Under the pieces are notes generated by a model. The model saw nothing but the letters and a program-made list of their open reading frames with translations. It did no database searches and was not told the origin of the DNA. From contig JAKARI010000003.1 of assembly GCA_021819245.1 (NCBI GenBank), forward strand, positions 44,805 through 108,804: DNA of 64,000 bases, given 5' to 3'. Of this stretch, positions 55,713-64,000 are shown piece by piece; position 1 is the first letter of the stretch; every line of letters begins with the position of its first letter. This DNA comes from Pseudomonadota bacterium (GTDB lineage Bacteria > Pseudomonadota > Gammaproteobacteria > Acidiferrobacterales > Acidiferrobacteraceae). The position numbers and the translations under genes were made by a program.

Positions 55713-55745
55713 GGGGTGCGGGAGTTCCCGCGCCCCCATTTTTTT
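55713..55745 (+). terminator. Rho-independent terminator
   Basis: GGGGTGCGGGA/TCCCGCGCCCC (one G-U pair) with a very tight loop, followed by a run of seven T. It closes the dab/DUF3034 transcription unit about 190 bp after the DUF3034 stop, just ahead of the PDC-sensor gene. Confidence 0.8.
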
Positions 55746-55814
55746 GGATAGACTGGATCCGTACCGGGACGCGGCATCGATGCGCGGCCTGTGGCACACA
55801 GAGGAAACGACATC

Positions 55815-56840
55815 ATGGCATCACAGAAGGAGTCCCTGCACGGGACGGTCGCACACCAGCGGGACATGTTGACGAAGGCCCTCTATAAGCCCCTGCGCGC
55901 CTTGAGCGAGCGGTGCGTGAAGGTCTGGGGGGATCGCGCGGCCATGGAGGCCGCCTTGCAGGAGGCCTTCGCCTCGGTCCCCTACTGCAAGTTTCTGTAT
56001 GTCTTGGATGCAAACGGCCGGCAGATCACCTCCAACATGAGCCGCGACGGCCTGCAGGATGAGCATTATGGGCGTGACCGGTCCGATCGGCCGTACACGC
56101 AGGAGGCCATGTTCGAGCGCGATGCGCTCGCCAACAGCCGCGTACAGCATTACCAGCAGTGGGGGGATGCCGGGGACGGGGGGCAGGCGACGGATTTCGT
56201 GCTGTGTGCGGCCTACATCAGTCAGCGGGCCTTGCGCCCGTCGCTGACCGCCATGCAGTTCGTGCGCGGCGCCGATGGCGCGGTGCTCGGTTTCGTGGGC
56301 GCCGATTTTGCGCTGCGCGATCTGCCCCAGGCGCATGCCTTATATGAGGATCCGCGGTTACCGCGGCGCCTCGATGCGGACTACCCGAGGGTCGAGCCGG
56401 CACCCGGGGCCCCGCGGTTTGCAAGCAAGATGGACGCCCATCTTGATACCGTGATCCGGGTGATGGAGGAGTTGATCCTGGTCCATGGCGTCTATCACGT
56501 CATGCTGCACTTCTCCAGCAGCCAGGCGGTGGTCTGGGTTGCGAACGACCCCCTTCGCTACCGGCTGCTGGCCATGAACGAGCTCACCAACCCCGGGATC
56601 TGCCTGGCCTACCCGAAGACCCCCTATCCGCAGGCGGCCCTGGTCCCGGCCGAGCGTATCCGCGAGATCCTCGACGACATGCGCACCTTGCGGTCCACGG
56701 AGGGGCGCTTTTATCTGCGCACCGGCACCGTCAACATCTTCAACGGCATGGTGAGCTTGAGCTTCTCATCCGACTCCTCGCATTACCTCCCTTATGAAGA
56801 GTTCCTCAAGATGGACTATTCCTTCTGGATGGAGGGATAG
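55815..56840 (+). CDS. PDC sensor domain protein
   Basis: A 341-residue protein without transmembrane helices or an output domain. The region VPYCKFLYVLDANGRQITSNM with YGRDRSDRPYTQEAM is typical of PDC/dCache sensor domains (residues about 55-100), followed by FVLCAAYISQRALRPSLTAMQFVR and GFVGADFALRDLP. The C-terminal half (VMEELILVHGVYHVMLHFSSSQAVVW) is conserved in the same family. It probably binds a small ligand, and the lack of a signal peptide suggests cytoplasmic sensing. GAGGAAACGACATC precedes ATG 55815. Confidence 0.75.
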   Translation: MASQKESLHGTVAHQRDMLTKALYKPLRALSERCVKVWGDRAAMEAALQEAFASVPYCKFLYVLDANGRQITSNMSRDGLQDEHYGRDRSDRPYTQEAMFERDALANSRVQHYQQWGDAGDGGQATDFVLCAAYISQRALRPSLTAMQFVRGADGAVLGFVGADFALRDLPQAHALYEDPRLPRRLDADYPRVEPAPGAPRFASKMDAHLDTVIRVMEELILVHGVYHVMLHFSSSQAVVWVANDPLRYRLLAMNELTNPGICLAYPKTPYPQAALVPAERIREILDDMRTLRSTEGRFYLRTGTVNIFNGMVSLSFSSDSSHYLPYEEFLKMDYSFWMEG

Positions 56841-56862
56841 CGTTGTATCAGGCGGCGTGCGC

Positions 56863-58356
56863 CTAGCGCGCACGCGCGCCGGATAGGTCGAGGACCCGGC
56901 TCAAAAGGTCCGGGTCGAGTGCCGCCTCGGCGGTGAACTGGCCGCGGTACGCCGATTCCTCGGCATGCAGCGTATAGCAGGTGTCGCCGCTGATGTCGAT
57001 GAAGACGGCGCCAAGGCCGCCCTCCACGAACGCATAATCGCGTTTGAGGAAGAACTCGGTGCAGCAGACGCCGAGAAACGCGCGCACCCCCGCTTCCCTC
57101 AGTTGCGCCAGCACCATCTGGAGGTGCTCATAGCGGGTGATGGTCGTCACCGGCAGTCCCCGTTCCCGGCCCAGGCGATAGGCCTCGCCCACCGCGCACT
57201 GCCCGCATTCCGGACAGCCATCGCGATGGCGCCATTTGCACCATGCGGGCTTCGCGCAGTAGGGCAACAGCAGGGCCCCGATGTCGGCGAGCAATGCGGC
57301 GAACCCCTGATCGCGGCGGGGACTGTAGAGCGTCACTCGGGCGGCATCGCCGGGGATGCCGAGCCGGGCGCCCAATGTGTGCCGTTCCACGCACAGGCGC
57401 GCGAGGTATCCAAGATCCGCCGGATCAAAGCCCAAGGTATCGCGCGGGGCGGCGGCCGCAACCGTAGCCTCGAGGTCTGTGAGGCGTACCCCGGTCATCT
57501 GATCCGTGAGCTTACTAAAGTCTGCGGCGCGCGCGCATTGCACCCCGCCGCTTAAGCGCGCCGCGCGCACGATGCCGGAAGTGACCATGAGGTCGAGATA
57601 TATGACGCCCCCGGGTGTCTTCAGGAAGGCGCCAAGATCCGGCGGCGGGGCGCTGGCCCAGGGCGGCAGCGGCGCGTTTTGGACGGCCGGCGCCCTTTGT
57701 GTGGCGGCGTCCAGGTTGAGCTGCACGGCCAGCCTCTCGGCGATGGCGCGACAGACGCCCGCCTCTGTGGCATGGGGGTTTGCGTCGCCGATGGGCGCAA
57801 ACCGCCGGCCGGCCGCGAGCAGCCCCTCGGCCGACAGTTTTTCGAGCGGCAGCTTCAGGGTCTTTAGCAAGGTCTCGGTATCGACCGCAAACAAGAGCGC
57901 GGCCTCGATAAGGATGGTGTCCTCGATAAACAGGGCAAAGACGCTGCCTGTCTTGCGGCCGTCATGGGTAATGTCATTGGGGGCCGCGAATGCCACCGGG
58001 ATATCCAGGCCGCGTAGCGCCGCGGCGATCGCCTCGCCCATGGCTGCGATGACGGCCGTCAGCGTCTGCTGCGGCATCAAGGCGCGCGGGACGGCCGCGA
58101 CCATCAAGGTCGTGCCGGCATCGACAGAGAGGCTCCCGCCCCCGGTCTGCCGGCGTACGACCGGCAGGTGGCCGTCTACGAACGAGCGTCTAAGCGAGCG
58201 CTCCGGATCATCAAAGGCGCCGATGAGCGCGCAGGGCGCTAAGCGCACAAAGCCGAGATGGGCCTCGTCCGCCGCGTGCGCGGTAAGCAGGGCCCGCTCA
58301 TAATCGGCAAGGGCCTCAGGCGCGAGGGATACGGGTTCATGCCAGCGCAGAATCAT
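56863..58356 (-). CDS. Lipoate-protein ligase domain fused to DUF116
   Basis: A 497-residue two-domain protein. The N-terminal about 260 residues form a biotin/lipoate ligase domain: VVRRQTGGGSLSVDAGT is the substrate loop and DGRKTGSVFALF contains the catalytic lysine. The C-terminal about 180 residues are DUF116, with cysteines in YCAKPAWCKWRHRDGCPECGQC and GVCCTEFF that could hold a metal or iron-sulfur cluster. Lipoate ligases that are not LplA act on the lipoate-binding protein of the sulfur-oxidising Hdr-like system; a link here is inferred from the presumed lifestyle. Confidence 0.83.
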   Translation of the reverse strand: MILRWHEPVSLAPEALADYERALLTAHAADEAHLGFVRLAPCALIGAFDDPERSLRRSFVDGHLPVVRRQTGGGSLSVDAGTTLMVAAVPRALMPQQTLTAVIAAMGEAIAAALRGLDIPVAFAAPNDITHDGRKTGSVFALFIEDTILIEAALLFAVDTETLLKTLKLPLEKLSAEGLLAAGRRFAPIGDANPHATEAGVCRAIAERLAVQLNLDAATQRAPAVQNAPLPPWASAPPPDLGAFLKTPGGVIYLDLMVTSGIVRAARLSGGVQCARAADFSKLTDQMTGVRLTDLEATVAAAAPRDTLGFDPADLGYLARLCVERHTLGARLGIPGDAARVTLYSPRRDQGFAALLADIGALLLPYCAKPAWCKWRHRDGCPECGQCAVGEAYRLGRERGLPVTTITRYEHLQMVLAQLREAGVRAFLGVCCTEFFLKRDYAFVEGGLGAVFIDISGDTCYTLHAEESAYRGQFTAEAALDPDLLSRVLDLSGARAR

Positions 58357-58516
58357 GGGCCTGTCCCCCCGTGCCGCCGGGTGTCCGCCCCCCGGCCGTG
58401 ACCGGCGGGCTTGCCGCACGCCTTGATGCGAGAGGGCACGCGCCCGGCGTCAGTGCCAGGGCCGTCCGTCCGCGCCTGATCCGATGGGGTACGCCCCGAG
58501 ACCTGGTCTTTTGTCG

Positions 58517-60490
58517 TCATTGTTCGCCGGTTTCCTGATCCATTGCGCCCCCCATCCGAGGCGCGCAGTTTGTCCCTGCCGCCCGATCGTGCACATCCGC
58601 GCCGTTGCTCGTTGTCTGTGCGCGCAATGCGGGCTCTGTATTGTCATGTGGGTGGTCCGACAATAAAGGCGCGGGCAGCCGGTAGCGCGTGACCCACCCG
58701 GGGATATCCTCAGGCGGCATGGGTGCCGCCACAAAGTACCCTTGCAGCCGTTCGCACCCGACCCTTTTCATCAATTGCGCCTGCTTAAGCGTTTCGATAC
58801 CCTCGGCCACGACCTCGAGATTCAACATGCGCGCGGTGGCGGTGATGCCGGCTATGATGGCCAAATCACGCGGGCTGGCGGCGATATCCCGCAGGAAGCT
58901 CCTGTCGATCTTGATGGTCTGCGCCGGGAATCTCTGCAGGTAACTCAAGGAGGCGTGGCCGGCCCCGAAATCGTCGAGGCCTATGCGTATCCCGAGGCTG
59001 CCGCACTGTTCGAGTACCGCGCGGATGCCATCGAAGTTCTGAAGCGGCGCGCTCTCCGTTATCTCGATCTCCACGTGCCGCGGCAAAACGCCGGGGTAGC
59101 GCGCAAGCGCCCCCTCGAGGTCCGCAGAAAACCGCCGGTCCAGGAGGTGGCGGGCGCTTATGTTGATCGCGATGCGCAGCGTAAGCCCTTGGGCCTGCCA
59201 GGCTGCGGCCTGCGCGAGCGCCCGATCGAGCGCAAGGCGGCCGATGTCGCGCGCAAATCGCGGGTGATCCAGGGTGTCCGCGAGCTCTCCTGCGGTATGA
59301 ATGCGGCCGCGTTCGTCGCGCAGCCGCAACAGGGCCTCGACTCCGAATATCGGGTGCTCGGGTTGAGTGAGGCCGGCAATCGGTTGGTAGTAAAATACCA
59401 GGCGATGATCGCGCAGGGCCTGCGCCATGAGGCCATGCACGACCGCCCGGTATTCCGTGCGCGCGCCGAGCGCGATGCTGTGCATCTGATATTGGTCGCG
59501 CCCCTCTTTCTTGGCCTCATAAAGCGCGGCATCGGCATGCCGCAAAAGCGCGTTCGGAGTACTGGCGTCGATCGGATAGGATGTGAGGCCTATGCTTGCG
59601 GAAATGACCGCGTTCTGGCCATTGGCCAGACGGAAGGGGCGGCGCAGCTCCGTGAGGATCCGTTCGCAGATGCCGCCTACGTCGCGCATGGGGATGTCGA
59701 TGAGCAACAGGCCGAATTCGTCGCCGCCGAGCCGGGCCAGGGTGTCCCCTGCGCGCAGCGCCCGCGCGATGCGCCGCGCGGTCTGGCACAAAAGGTCATC
59801 GCCCGCCATGTGTCCGAAGCGGTCATTGGCCTCCTTGAACCCATCGAGGTCGAGAATGGCGATGGCGAGCGAATGTCTCTGGCGGCGGCTCCTATTGCGC
59901 TCCAAGACCAGCCGTTCCAGGAAAAGCCTCCGGTTGGGTAGCCCGGTCAAGGGGTCACGCAGGGCCTGGTCGCGCAGCCGCAGGGCGAGCCTTCCGACAT
60001 GACTGAAGGTGAGGAAATACGCAAGGCCGATATGCTCGAAGTAACCGGTCCGCCGCACAGCGATGATCCCCACGACCTCGGTATTCGGGCCGCCAAACGG
60101 AAAGCAGGCGATCTCGCGCACGTCGGGCCCAAGCCGGTCGACCCAAGCCGGTCGCTCGCCATGGGCGAGACTTAAAACAACGACCGCCTTGGCTTGCGCC
60201 GCCTGCCACACGGGATCATTTGCATCCTTGGGGATGCGCACGCGTCTGCGCGTTGCGCCTGCCAGGCATCGCGAGTCGAAGCGCTCATCGCGCGTGCGCA
60301 CGCAATAGCCGCACCAGGCGACGAACACGCTGTCTTGCACGAGCCCGTAGCATACGCCGGCCAAGAGATGGGCGCTGCCTGGATTGCGCGCCACATTGGG
60401 GTCCGCGAGCGCCTGGGAGAGGATGCGCAGAATCATCTGGCGCTCGGCCTCGACATCCCAGGCAGGCCCATTGTGATGGTCTTCCATCAT
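58517..60490 (-). CDS. GAF-GGDEF-EAL cyclic-di-GMP enzyme
   Basis: A 657-residue protein. An N-terminal GAF-like sensory region (about 1-195) precedes a diguanylate cyclase domain with DPLTGLPNRRLFLERL and an intact active site RLGGDEFG (about residue 252). The phosphodiesterase domain has FGVEALLRLRD (EAL), INISARHLL, DDFGAGHASLSYL and KIDRSFL, all catalytic positions intact. Both activities could work; the balance depends on signal. ATG 60490 (MMEDHH) is preferred to upstream starts in low-quality sequence. It is next to, but separated by 377 bp from, the roadblock operon. Confidence 0.9.
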   Translation of the reverse strand: MMEDHHNGPAWDVEAERQMILRILSQALADPNVARNPGSAHLLAGVCYGLVQDSVFVAWCGYCVRTRDERFDSRCLAGATRRRVRIPKDANDPVWQAAQAKAVVVLSLAHGERPAWVDRLGPDVREIACFPFGGPNTEVVGIIAVRRTGYFEHIGLAYFLTFSHVGRLALRLRDQALRDPLTGLPNRRLFLERLVLERNRSRRQRHSLAIAILDLDGFKEANDRFGHMAGDDLLCQTARRIARALRAGDTLARLGGDEFGLLLIDIPMRDVGGICERILTELRRPFRLANGQNAVISASIGLTSYPIDASTPNALLRHADAALYEAKKEGRDQYQMHSIALGARTEYRAVVHGLMAQALRDHRLVFYYQPIAGLTQPEHPIFGVEALLRLRDERGRIHTAGELADTLDHPRFARDIGRLALDRALAQAAAWQAQGLTLRIAINISARHLLDRRFSADLEGALARYPGVLPRHVEIEITESAPLQNFDGIRAVLEQCGSLGIRIGLDDFGAGHASLSYLQRFPAQTIKIDRSFLRDIAASPRDLAIIAGITATARMLNLEVVAEGIETLKQAQLMKRVGCERLQGYFVAAPMPPEDIPGWVTRYRLPAPLLSDHPHDNTEPALRAQTTSNGADVHDRAAGTNCAPRMGGAMDQETGEQ

Positions 60491-60867
60491 AAGGGTGGGC
60501 CAAGAGCACGGCGGGCCGTTACGCCGCCGCGCCCTCCGGTAGACTGCCGGAATGACCCGGATGCGTCCGGGCGGGCACCCCCGTCCGTCTTGCCGCCCGC
60601 GACCCCGAGGCGACACAGTGCGCACCGTACCCCCCGCGCTTGACGCCTGCCATCGGCGTCGGCCGTCTGCGCAATGCCCGTGCGGTGCGCAGGTCTCCTT
60701 GCGCCTTGCGGGCCCGGCCCGCCAATAGGGTGGCAGCGGCGCAAGGGCCTCCCTGGTGCCCCTCACAGAGGTCATGTGTTCGCCCGCCATGGTAGCCTCG
60801 TTTAGATCGTCCAGGGCAGGGACCCGGGCTTGACCGCACCGTCCGCCCCTGTCAGGTCGTCGCCGAT
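60491..60867. other. Intergenic region between GGDEF/EAL and roadblock genes
   Basis: No gene recognised. The GGDEF/EAL frame is open for another 100 codons here, but they are Arg/Gly/Pro-rich and not conserved-looking. The promoter of that gene should lie here. Confidence 0.4.
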
Positions 60868-61227
60868 TTAGGAAAAATCCAGGCCCTTTTCGTAGGCCTT
60901 CAATTCATGGCGCGCCATGGCCAGATTGGCCTTGGTCCGATCCAGCATCAGGTAGAGGAAAAGCTTGTCATTGCGCTCCAGGGGCCGGATCAGGTGGTAT
61001 TGCTTGCCAAGCGTAATCAGAATGTCCTCGATCTTGTCATCGAGGTTGAGACGCGCAACGAGCGCGCGTTTCGTATTCACCACCTCAGAATTCCCGGCAA
61101 TCGCCAAATCCAGATCGACCGACGGGCTCCCGGTCCTCGCCAGAAGCATCCCGCTGCTCGAATCACCAAGGGCCGCTGCGATAAAACCATCGATGCCTTG
61201 AATGCTGCTCAGATCCACCTTTGCCAT
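60868..61227 (-). CDS. Roadblock/LC7 domain protein (second of two)
   Basis: A 119-residue roadblock/LC7 protein: SIQGIDGFIAAALGDSSSGMLL, a long helix with EVVNTKRALVARLNLDDKIEDILITLGKQYHLIRPL and NDKLFLYLMLDRTKANLAMARHEL. Dimers of such proteins regulate Ras-like GTPases (MglB, CvnB). It is the last gene of a minus-strand operon, 73 bp after the first roadblock gene. Its C-terminus (ELKAYEKGLDFS) resembles roadblock proteins of other proteobacteria annotated only by domain. Confidence 0.85.
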   Translation of the reverse strand: MAKVDLSSIQGIDGFIAAALGDSSSGMLLARTGSPSVDLDLAIAGNSEVVNTKRALVARLNLDDKIEDILITLGKQYHLIRPLERNDKLFLYLMLDRTKANLAMARHELKAYEKGLDFS

Positions 61228-61300
61228 AAGCTACTTCCAACCTCCGTCTCTGTCTGTCGTTTTCAAAGTCATAGTGATCCGAGGTCTCGCGCGCGCACCC

Positions 61301-61729
61301 TCACGAGGGCGTTTCGCTAGCGTCGAGCCAACCATCGAGCAGGGCGGCCGCGGCCGTGGCGGTGATGCCGGTCTCGTGCAAGAGGATGCCGAGATTCGTG
61401 TTGTGGCGCGCAAGCGTGCCGACAACCAGCAGGTCGCGCCGCGCCGGGACCCTTTGCAGCAGGATCATTCCGCCTTCCGCGCTCACCGCGACAAATTGCG
61501 TGCGTCCGATCATGACCTCGCGCCCTATGGTCTCGCCGAGCGCCACGATCGATCCCACCATGGCTGATACGCGCTGCGGATCGGCCTCGTTGTCGACCAC
61601 TGCCGCCACACGCCGGCCGTCTGTGGTCGCGAGCATGCAGCCTATGGCCCCGGACAGGCGCGCATGCAGCTGCCGGATCTCGTAGTCGAAAGCCGTGACC
61701 AGTTCCAAAGGCATGGTGCGCGCGTTCAT
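61301..61729 (-). CDS. Roadblock/LC7 domain protein (first of two)
   Basis: A 142-residue protein with the roadblock fold: ELVTAFDYEIRQLHARLSGAIGCMLATTDGRRVAAVVD, AMVGSIVALGETIGREVMIG and FVAVSAEGGMILLQRVPARRDLLVVGTLA. ATG 61729 overlaps the stop of the GTPase gene by 4 nt, so it is probably its direct partner, acting as a GAP or scaffold as MglB does for MglA. It is clearly different in sequence from the second roadblock protein. Confidence 0.87.
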   Translation of the reverse strand: MNARTMPLELVTAFDYEIRQLHARLSGAIGCMLATTDGRRVAAVVDNEADPQRVSAMVGSIVALGETIGREVMIGRTQFVAVSAEGGMILLQRVPARRDLLVVGTLARHNTNLGILLHETGITATAAAALLDGWLDASETPS

Positions 61730-62322
61730 GACCCCGCCCCCAGCGCCGCGGAAAAAGACAAGCCCCCGTCCCCGCCGTCGTCGCCAAAGGCCCATGTCGC
61801 CTCGATGTGCTGCAGCAGTACCTCGAGCAGGTTCAAGACGTCGTCCCGCCTGCGCACGTCGGCGGGCATGACCGGCACCACGATATCGAGGTCGGCCAAC
61901 CGGTCTGCATAGTCCTCAAGAGAAGGCCGCGGACAGCGGTCCATGCGCCCCACGCCGACAATGATTGCGCCGGCGCGGGCCAGCGGACGGAAGGCCTCGA
62001 CATACAAGGCGAGATCGGCCAGTGGGTCCGGCCGCGAGTTGTCGATAAGGATCACAGCGCCCAGCGCCCCGGCGGCCAGGATCGGCCACATGAATCGAAA
62101 CCGCACCTGCCCCGGGGTTCCATAGAGCCGCAGCTTCTCGCCCGTGGCCAGGGTGATCTCGCCATAATCCATGGCGACAGTGGTCTGCTCCTTGTCGAAT
62201 TCGGTGCGGTCGGTGTTGGCGGCCTCGGTCGTGATCGGCGCGATCTCGCTGATCGCGCCGATCGCTGTGGTCTTGCCGGCACCCATCGACCCGGCAAACA
62301 CGAGCTTTAGGTCGTCGTTCAC
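61726..62322 (-). CDS. Ras-like small GTPase (COG2229/CvnD-MglA type)
   Basis: A 198-residue GTPase. P-loop GSMGAGKT at residues 11-18, a switch region with TEFDKEQTTVAMDYGEITL, and GTPGQVRFRFMWPIL in place of the usual DxxG of G3, as in COG2229 proteins. VILIDNSRPDP follows. The G4 motif is degenerate (GVGRMD). GTG 62322 overlaps the upstream gene's stop by 4 nt. Close in layout to the GTPases of Streptomyces conservons. Confidence 0.87.
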   Translation of the reverse strand: MNDDLKLVFAGSMGAGKTTAIGAISEIAPITTEAANTDRTEFDKEQTTVAMDYGEITLATGEKLRLYGTPGQVRFRFMWPILAAGALGAVILIDNSRPDPLADLALYVEAFRPLARAGAIIVGVGRMDRCPRPSLEDYADRLADLDIVVPVMPADVRRRDDVLNLLEVLLQHIEATWAFGDDGGDGGLSFSAALGAGS

Positions 62323-63278
62323 GCCCGCATCCCCAAGGCATGGCGAATGGCGCCGAAAATCCCGGGCAGACGCCCCGCGCGCGAAGCGGCGGCGTCCATA
62401 ATGGGCATCGGCCGATCCGAACCGGCCTCGCCCGCAGCCGGCGGCGCGCTGGTCACAAACCCGCAAAGGAGCGCGGCATTGGCAAAGGCCACGGCCTCGA
62501 CCTCGCCCACGCCTGCGGCATCGGCTAGTGCCGATACGGTGTGCGGCCGCGCCCGCAGGAGGGTTGCCAGGCGCGTAGCCGTAGCCGGCCCTTGGCCTGT
62601 GAGATAGGGCCACACACGCATCTTGAGAAGCGGGTCGTGCCCAACCCACGGCACGAGGCCGCAGCGGGCATGGGCAAGGCCCGCGTGCCAGAGGAGGGGC
62701 TCGATGCCGCGCCGCTCCCGGTCTTCCTGTGGCCCTTCTGCGCCCAAGGGATGAAGGCCCAGGCCCGTGATCCGATGCGATTGGAAGACCTCCGACAGGG
62801 GCTGTCCGCCCGGAGATCCGGACCAGGAGAACTGCCGGTCCGCCGGATAGAGGATCAGGTTCGCGCCATCCTTGCCGACAAGCGCGTGCGGCGCGCCGCG
62901 GGCCTGGACTAGATCATGGAGCGCGCGCACCAGGGATTTCATGACCTGGCACTGGCCTTTAGCATGGACCTCGGACCTCAGGACATCCGTGAAAATCGCC
63001 AGCACATTTGTAATATGGGGCGGCATGGGCAGACTATCGGGTAATTGCTGCGTGCCGGGATTTCTCACAAGCCGCACGGATCGCACGCAAGGGCCCTCGA
63101 GCGGCGGGGCGCTTCCTTCGAAAAACACGATCTGCGCCTCGTGCGCCGGCGCCTGTGTCACAGGTCCCGGCAGGCGGCGCGCGAGCCGCGCGATCATGGA
63201 TCCAAGAAGGGCCGCTTCCGTTTCCGCGACCCCATGAAAACCGTAGGTCACGGTGTCTCCCGTGATGTCCATAACCAC
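62319..63278 (-). CDS. Uncharacterised first gene of the GTPase/roadblock operon
   Basis: A 319-residue protein, not recognised as a known family. The N-terminal part (DITGDTVTYGFHGVAETEAALLGSMIARLAR) and middle (PHALVGKDGANLILYPADRQFSWSG) have no clear motif. The C-terminal third (LTGQGPATATRLATLLRARP, VSALADAAGVGEVEAVAFANAALLCGF) looks like a winged-helix unit, comparable in position to DUF742/CvnC of conservons. No signal peptide or membrane helix. GTG 63278 or ATG 63272 start. Coupled to the GTPase by a GTGA overlap, so it probably acts with it as regulator or effector. Confidence 0.7.
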   Translation of the reverse strand: MVMDITGDTVTYGFHGVAETEAALLGSMIARLARRLPGPVTQAPAHEAQIVFFEGSAPPLEGPCVRSVRLVRNPGTQQLPDSLPMPPHITNVLAIFTDVLRSEVHAKGQCQVMKSLVRALHDLVQARGAPHALVGKDGANLILYPADRQFSWSGSPGGQPLSEVFQSHRITGLGLHPLGAEGPQEDRERRGIEPLLWHAGLAHARCGLVPWVGHDPLLKMRVWPYLTGQGPATATRLATLLRARPHTVSALADAAGVGEVEAVAFANAALLCGFVTSAPPAAGEAGSDRPMPIMDAAASRAGRLPGIFGAIRHALGMRA

Positions 63279-63542
63279 CCCGTCTCGTTATAGGCGGCCC
63301 TCGGTTGCCGGAAGGCCCGCTGGTTGCGCCGCCATCTTCGGCGGCCGCTCTCTATGCGGGGGGAATGTACCGGATACGAAGTTATTAAGAACACTTAATA
63401 TTGGCAATGATGACCATTTACCAAAGTCAATTACAGAAATACGCGCCGCGCCCCAGAACTTTGGATGGCAGGGCGCATCGGATGCGCGATCGGCTGGAAC
63501 CCGGCCATGATTCCGGTGTAGCGTACCGCATGTTGGACAGGG

Positions 63543-63562
63543 CGCCTGCGGTGTCGCAGGCG
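63543..63562 (+). promoter_or_regulatory. Hairpin in the leader of the SIR2-like gene
   Basis: CGCCTGCG-GTGT-CGCAGGCG, a perfect 8-bp stem with a 4-nt loop, ends 12 nt before the start codon and next to the ribosome site GGAGGGTGGGG. It could be an operator or control access of ribosomes. Confidence 0.45.
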
Positions 63563-63574
63563 TGGAGGGTGGGG

Positions 63575-64000
63575 ATGGCTGACGTGGTGTTCATTCTCGG
63601 GGCTGGGGCATCGCAGCAGGGCGGGGCGCCGGTCATGAGCAGTTTTTTGGACAAGGCGCGCCGCCTGCTGTTTACGGGTGCGGTGCAGGGCCGTGCTCAG
63701 GATTTCGCGCGGGTCTTCGAGGCGATCGGCAAGCTTCAGGCCGTGCACTCGAAGGCCCAGGACCTCGATATCACCAATGTCGAGAGCGTGTTTGCGGCTT
63801 TCGAGATGGCCAAGCTCTTGAGCCGCATGCCGGGCTATGGGGCAGGGGATATCGATGCCCTGATCGCGGCCTTCAAGACCGTCATCGCCTACACCTTGGA
63901 ATCGACGCTCAACTTCAGTGAGAGGCAGGCGGGGGCATTGCCCGCAGCGCCCGATCCCTATCCTCAGTTCGTCCAGATGGTGCGCGAGAGCCGGGAGGCC
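63575..64000 (+). CDS. SIR2-like protein, N-terminal part
   Basis: The frame is open from ATG 63575 to the window end (142 codons). The start MADVVFILGAGASQQGGAPVMSSFLDKARRLL has the GAGAS...GxP nucleotide-binding loop of SIR2-like (SIR2_2) domains. Many such proteins in bacteria act in phage defence by degrading NAD+, but others are of unknown role. The rest of the domain and any partner gene are beyond the window. A strong ribosome site (GGAGGG) precedes ATG 63575; ATG 63530 in frame is less likely. Confidence 0.6.
   Translation, partial: MADVVFILGAGASQQGGAPVMSSFLDKARRLLFTGAVQGRAQDFARVFEAIGKLQAVHSKAQDLDITNVESVFAAFEMAKLLSRMPGYGAGDIDALIAAFKTVIAYTLESTLNFSERQAGALPAAPDPYPQFVQMVRESREA

Overview
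The window is 64 kb of high-GC, gene-dense bacterial chromosome. Its core genes (rpsU/yqeY/dnaG/rpoD block with a tRNA-Ile2 after rpoD, tsaD, plsY, folB, cca, slt) look gammaproteobacterial. Three things suggest a chemolithoautotroph that oxidises iron and/or sulfur: a DabA/DabB inorganic-carbon pump, a CbbQ/CbbO-type RuBisCO activase pair, and a Tat-exported high-potential iron-sulfur protein. An Acidiferrobacter-like organism would fit, but that is inference; the window has no 16S or RuBisCO gene.

Layout. 0-16 kb: end of gcvPB, a PfkB kinase, rhodanese, a DUF255 thioredoxin-like protein, rlmI, an aldehyde dehydrogenase, slt, an NDUFA9-like protein, an RRM protein convergent with a lipoprotein aminopeptidase, cca, cbbQ-cbbO. 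16-21 kb: an AbrB antitoxin with a broken PIN toxin, MidA-like methyltransferase, pteridine reductase, folB, plsY, tsaD. 21.3-23.3 kb: a small accessory patch between tsaD and rpsU with a broken serine-proteinase cassette and a stretch rich in inverted repeats. 23.3-27.8 kb: the macromolecular-synthesis block rpsU-yqeY-dnaG-rpoD and tRNA-Ile2. 27.8-35.5 kb: an accessory island downstream of the tRNA with a broken nucleotidyltransferase, two tiny membrane proteins, an Xre/ParS antitoxin with a frameshifted RES toxin, a DEDDh exonuclease plus UvrD/PD-(D/E)XK helicase-nuclease pair, and a DUF1778/GNAT pair whose acetyltransferase has lost catalytic-site residues. 35.5-44 kb: a five-gene peptide ABC transporter, PsiE-family protein, HiPIP, SohB-like peptidase. 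44-49 kb: a decayed tyrosine recombinase between imperfect direct repeats, then two type IV pilin paralogues with sigma-54-type promoter motifs and a DUF2283/DUF4258 pair between them. 50-57 kb: dabB-dabA, a DUF3034 outer-membrane-type protein and a PDC sensor-like protein. 57-64 kb: a lipoate ligase-DUF116 fusion, a GGDEF/EAL protein, a four-gene Ras-like GTPase/roadblock operon, and the start of a SIR2-like gene.

Two themes stand out. First, almost every toxin-like or mobile gene is damaged (indels, stops, active-site changes) while antitoxins and most core genes are intact. Second, several sets are translationally coupled by 4-nt overlaps (cbbQ-cbbO, dabB-dabA, the peptide transporter, the GTPase/roadblock operon). 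The least described intact systems here are the conservon-like GTPase/roadblock operon and the exonuclease/helicase-nuclease pair.
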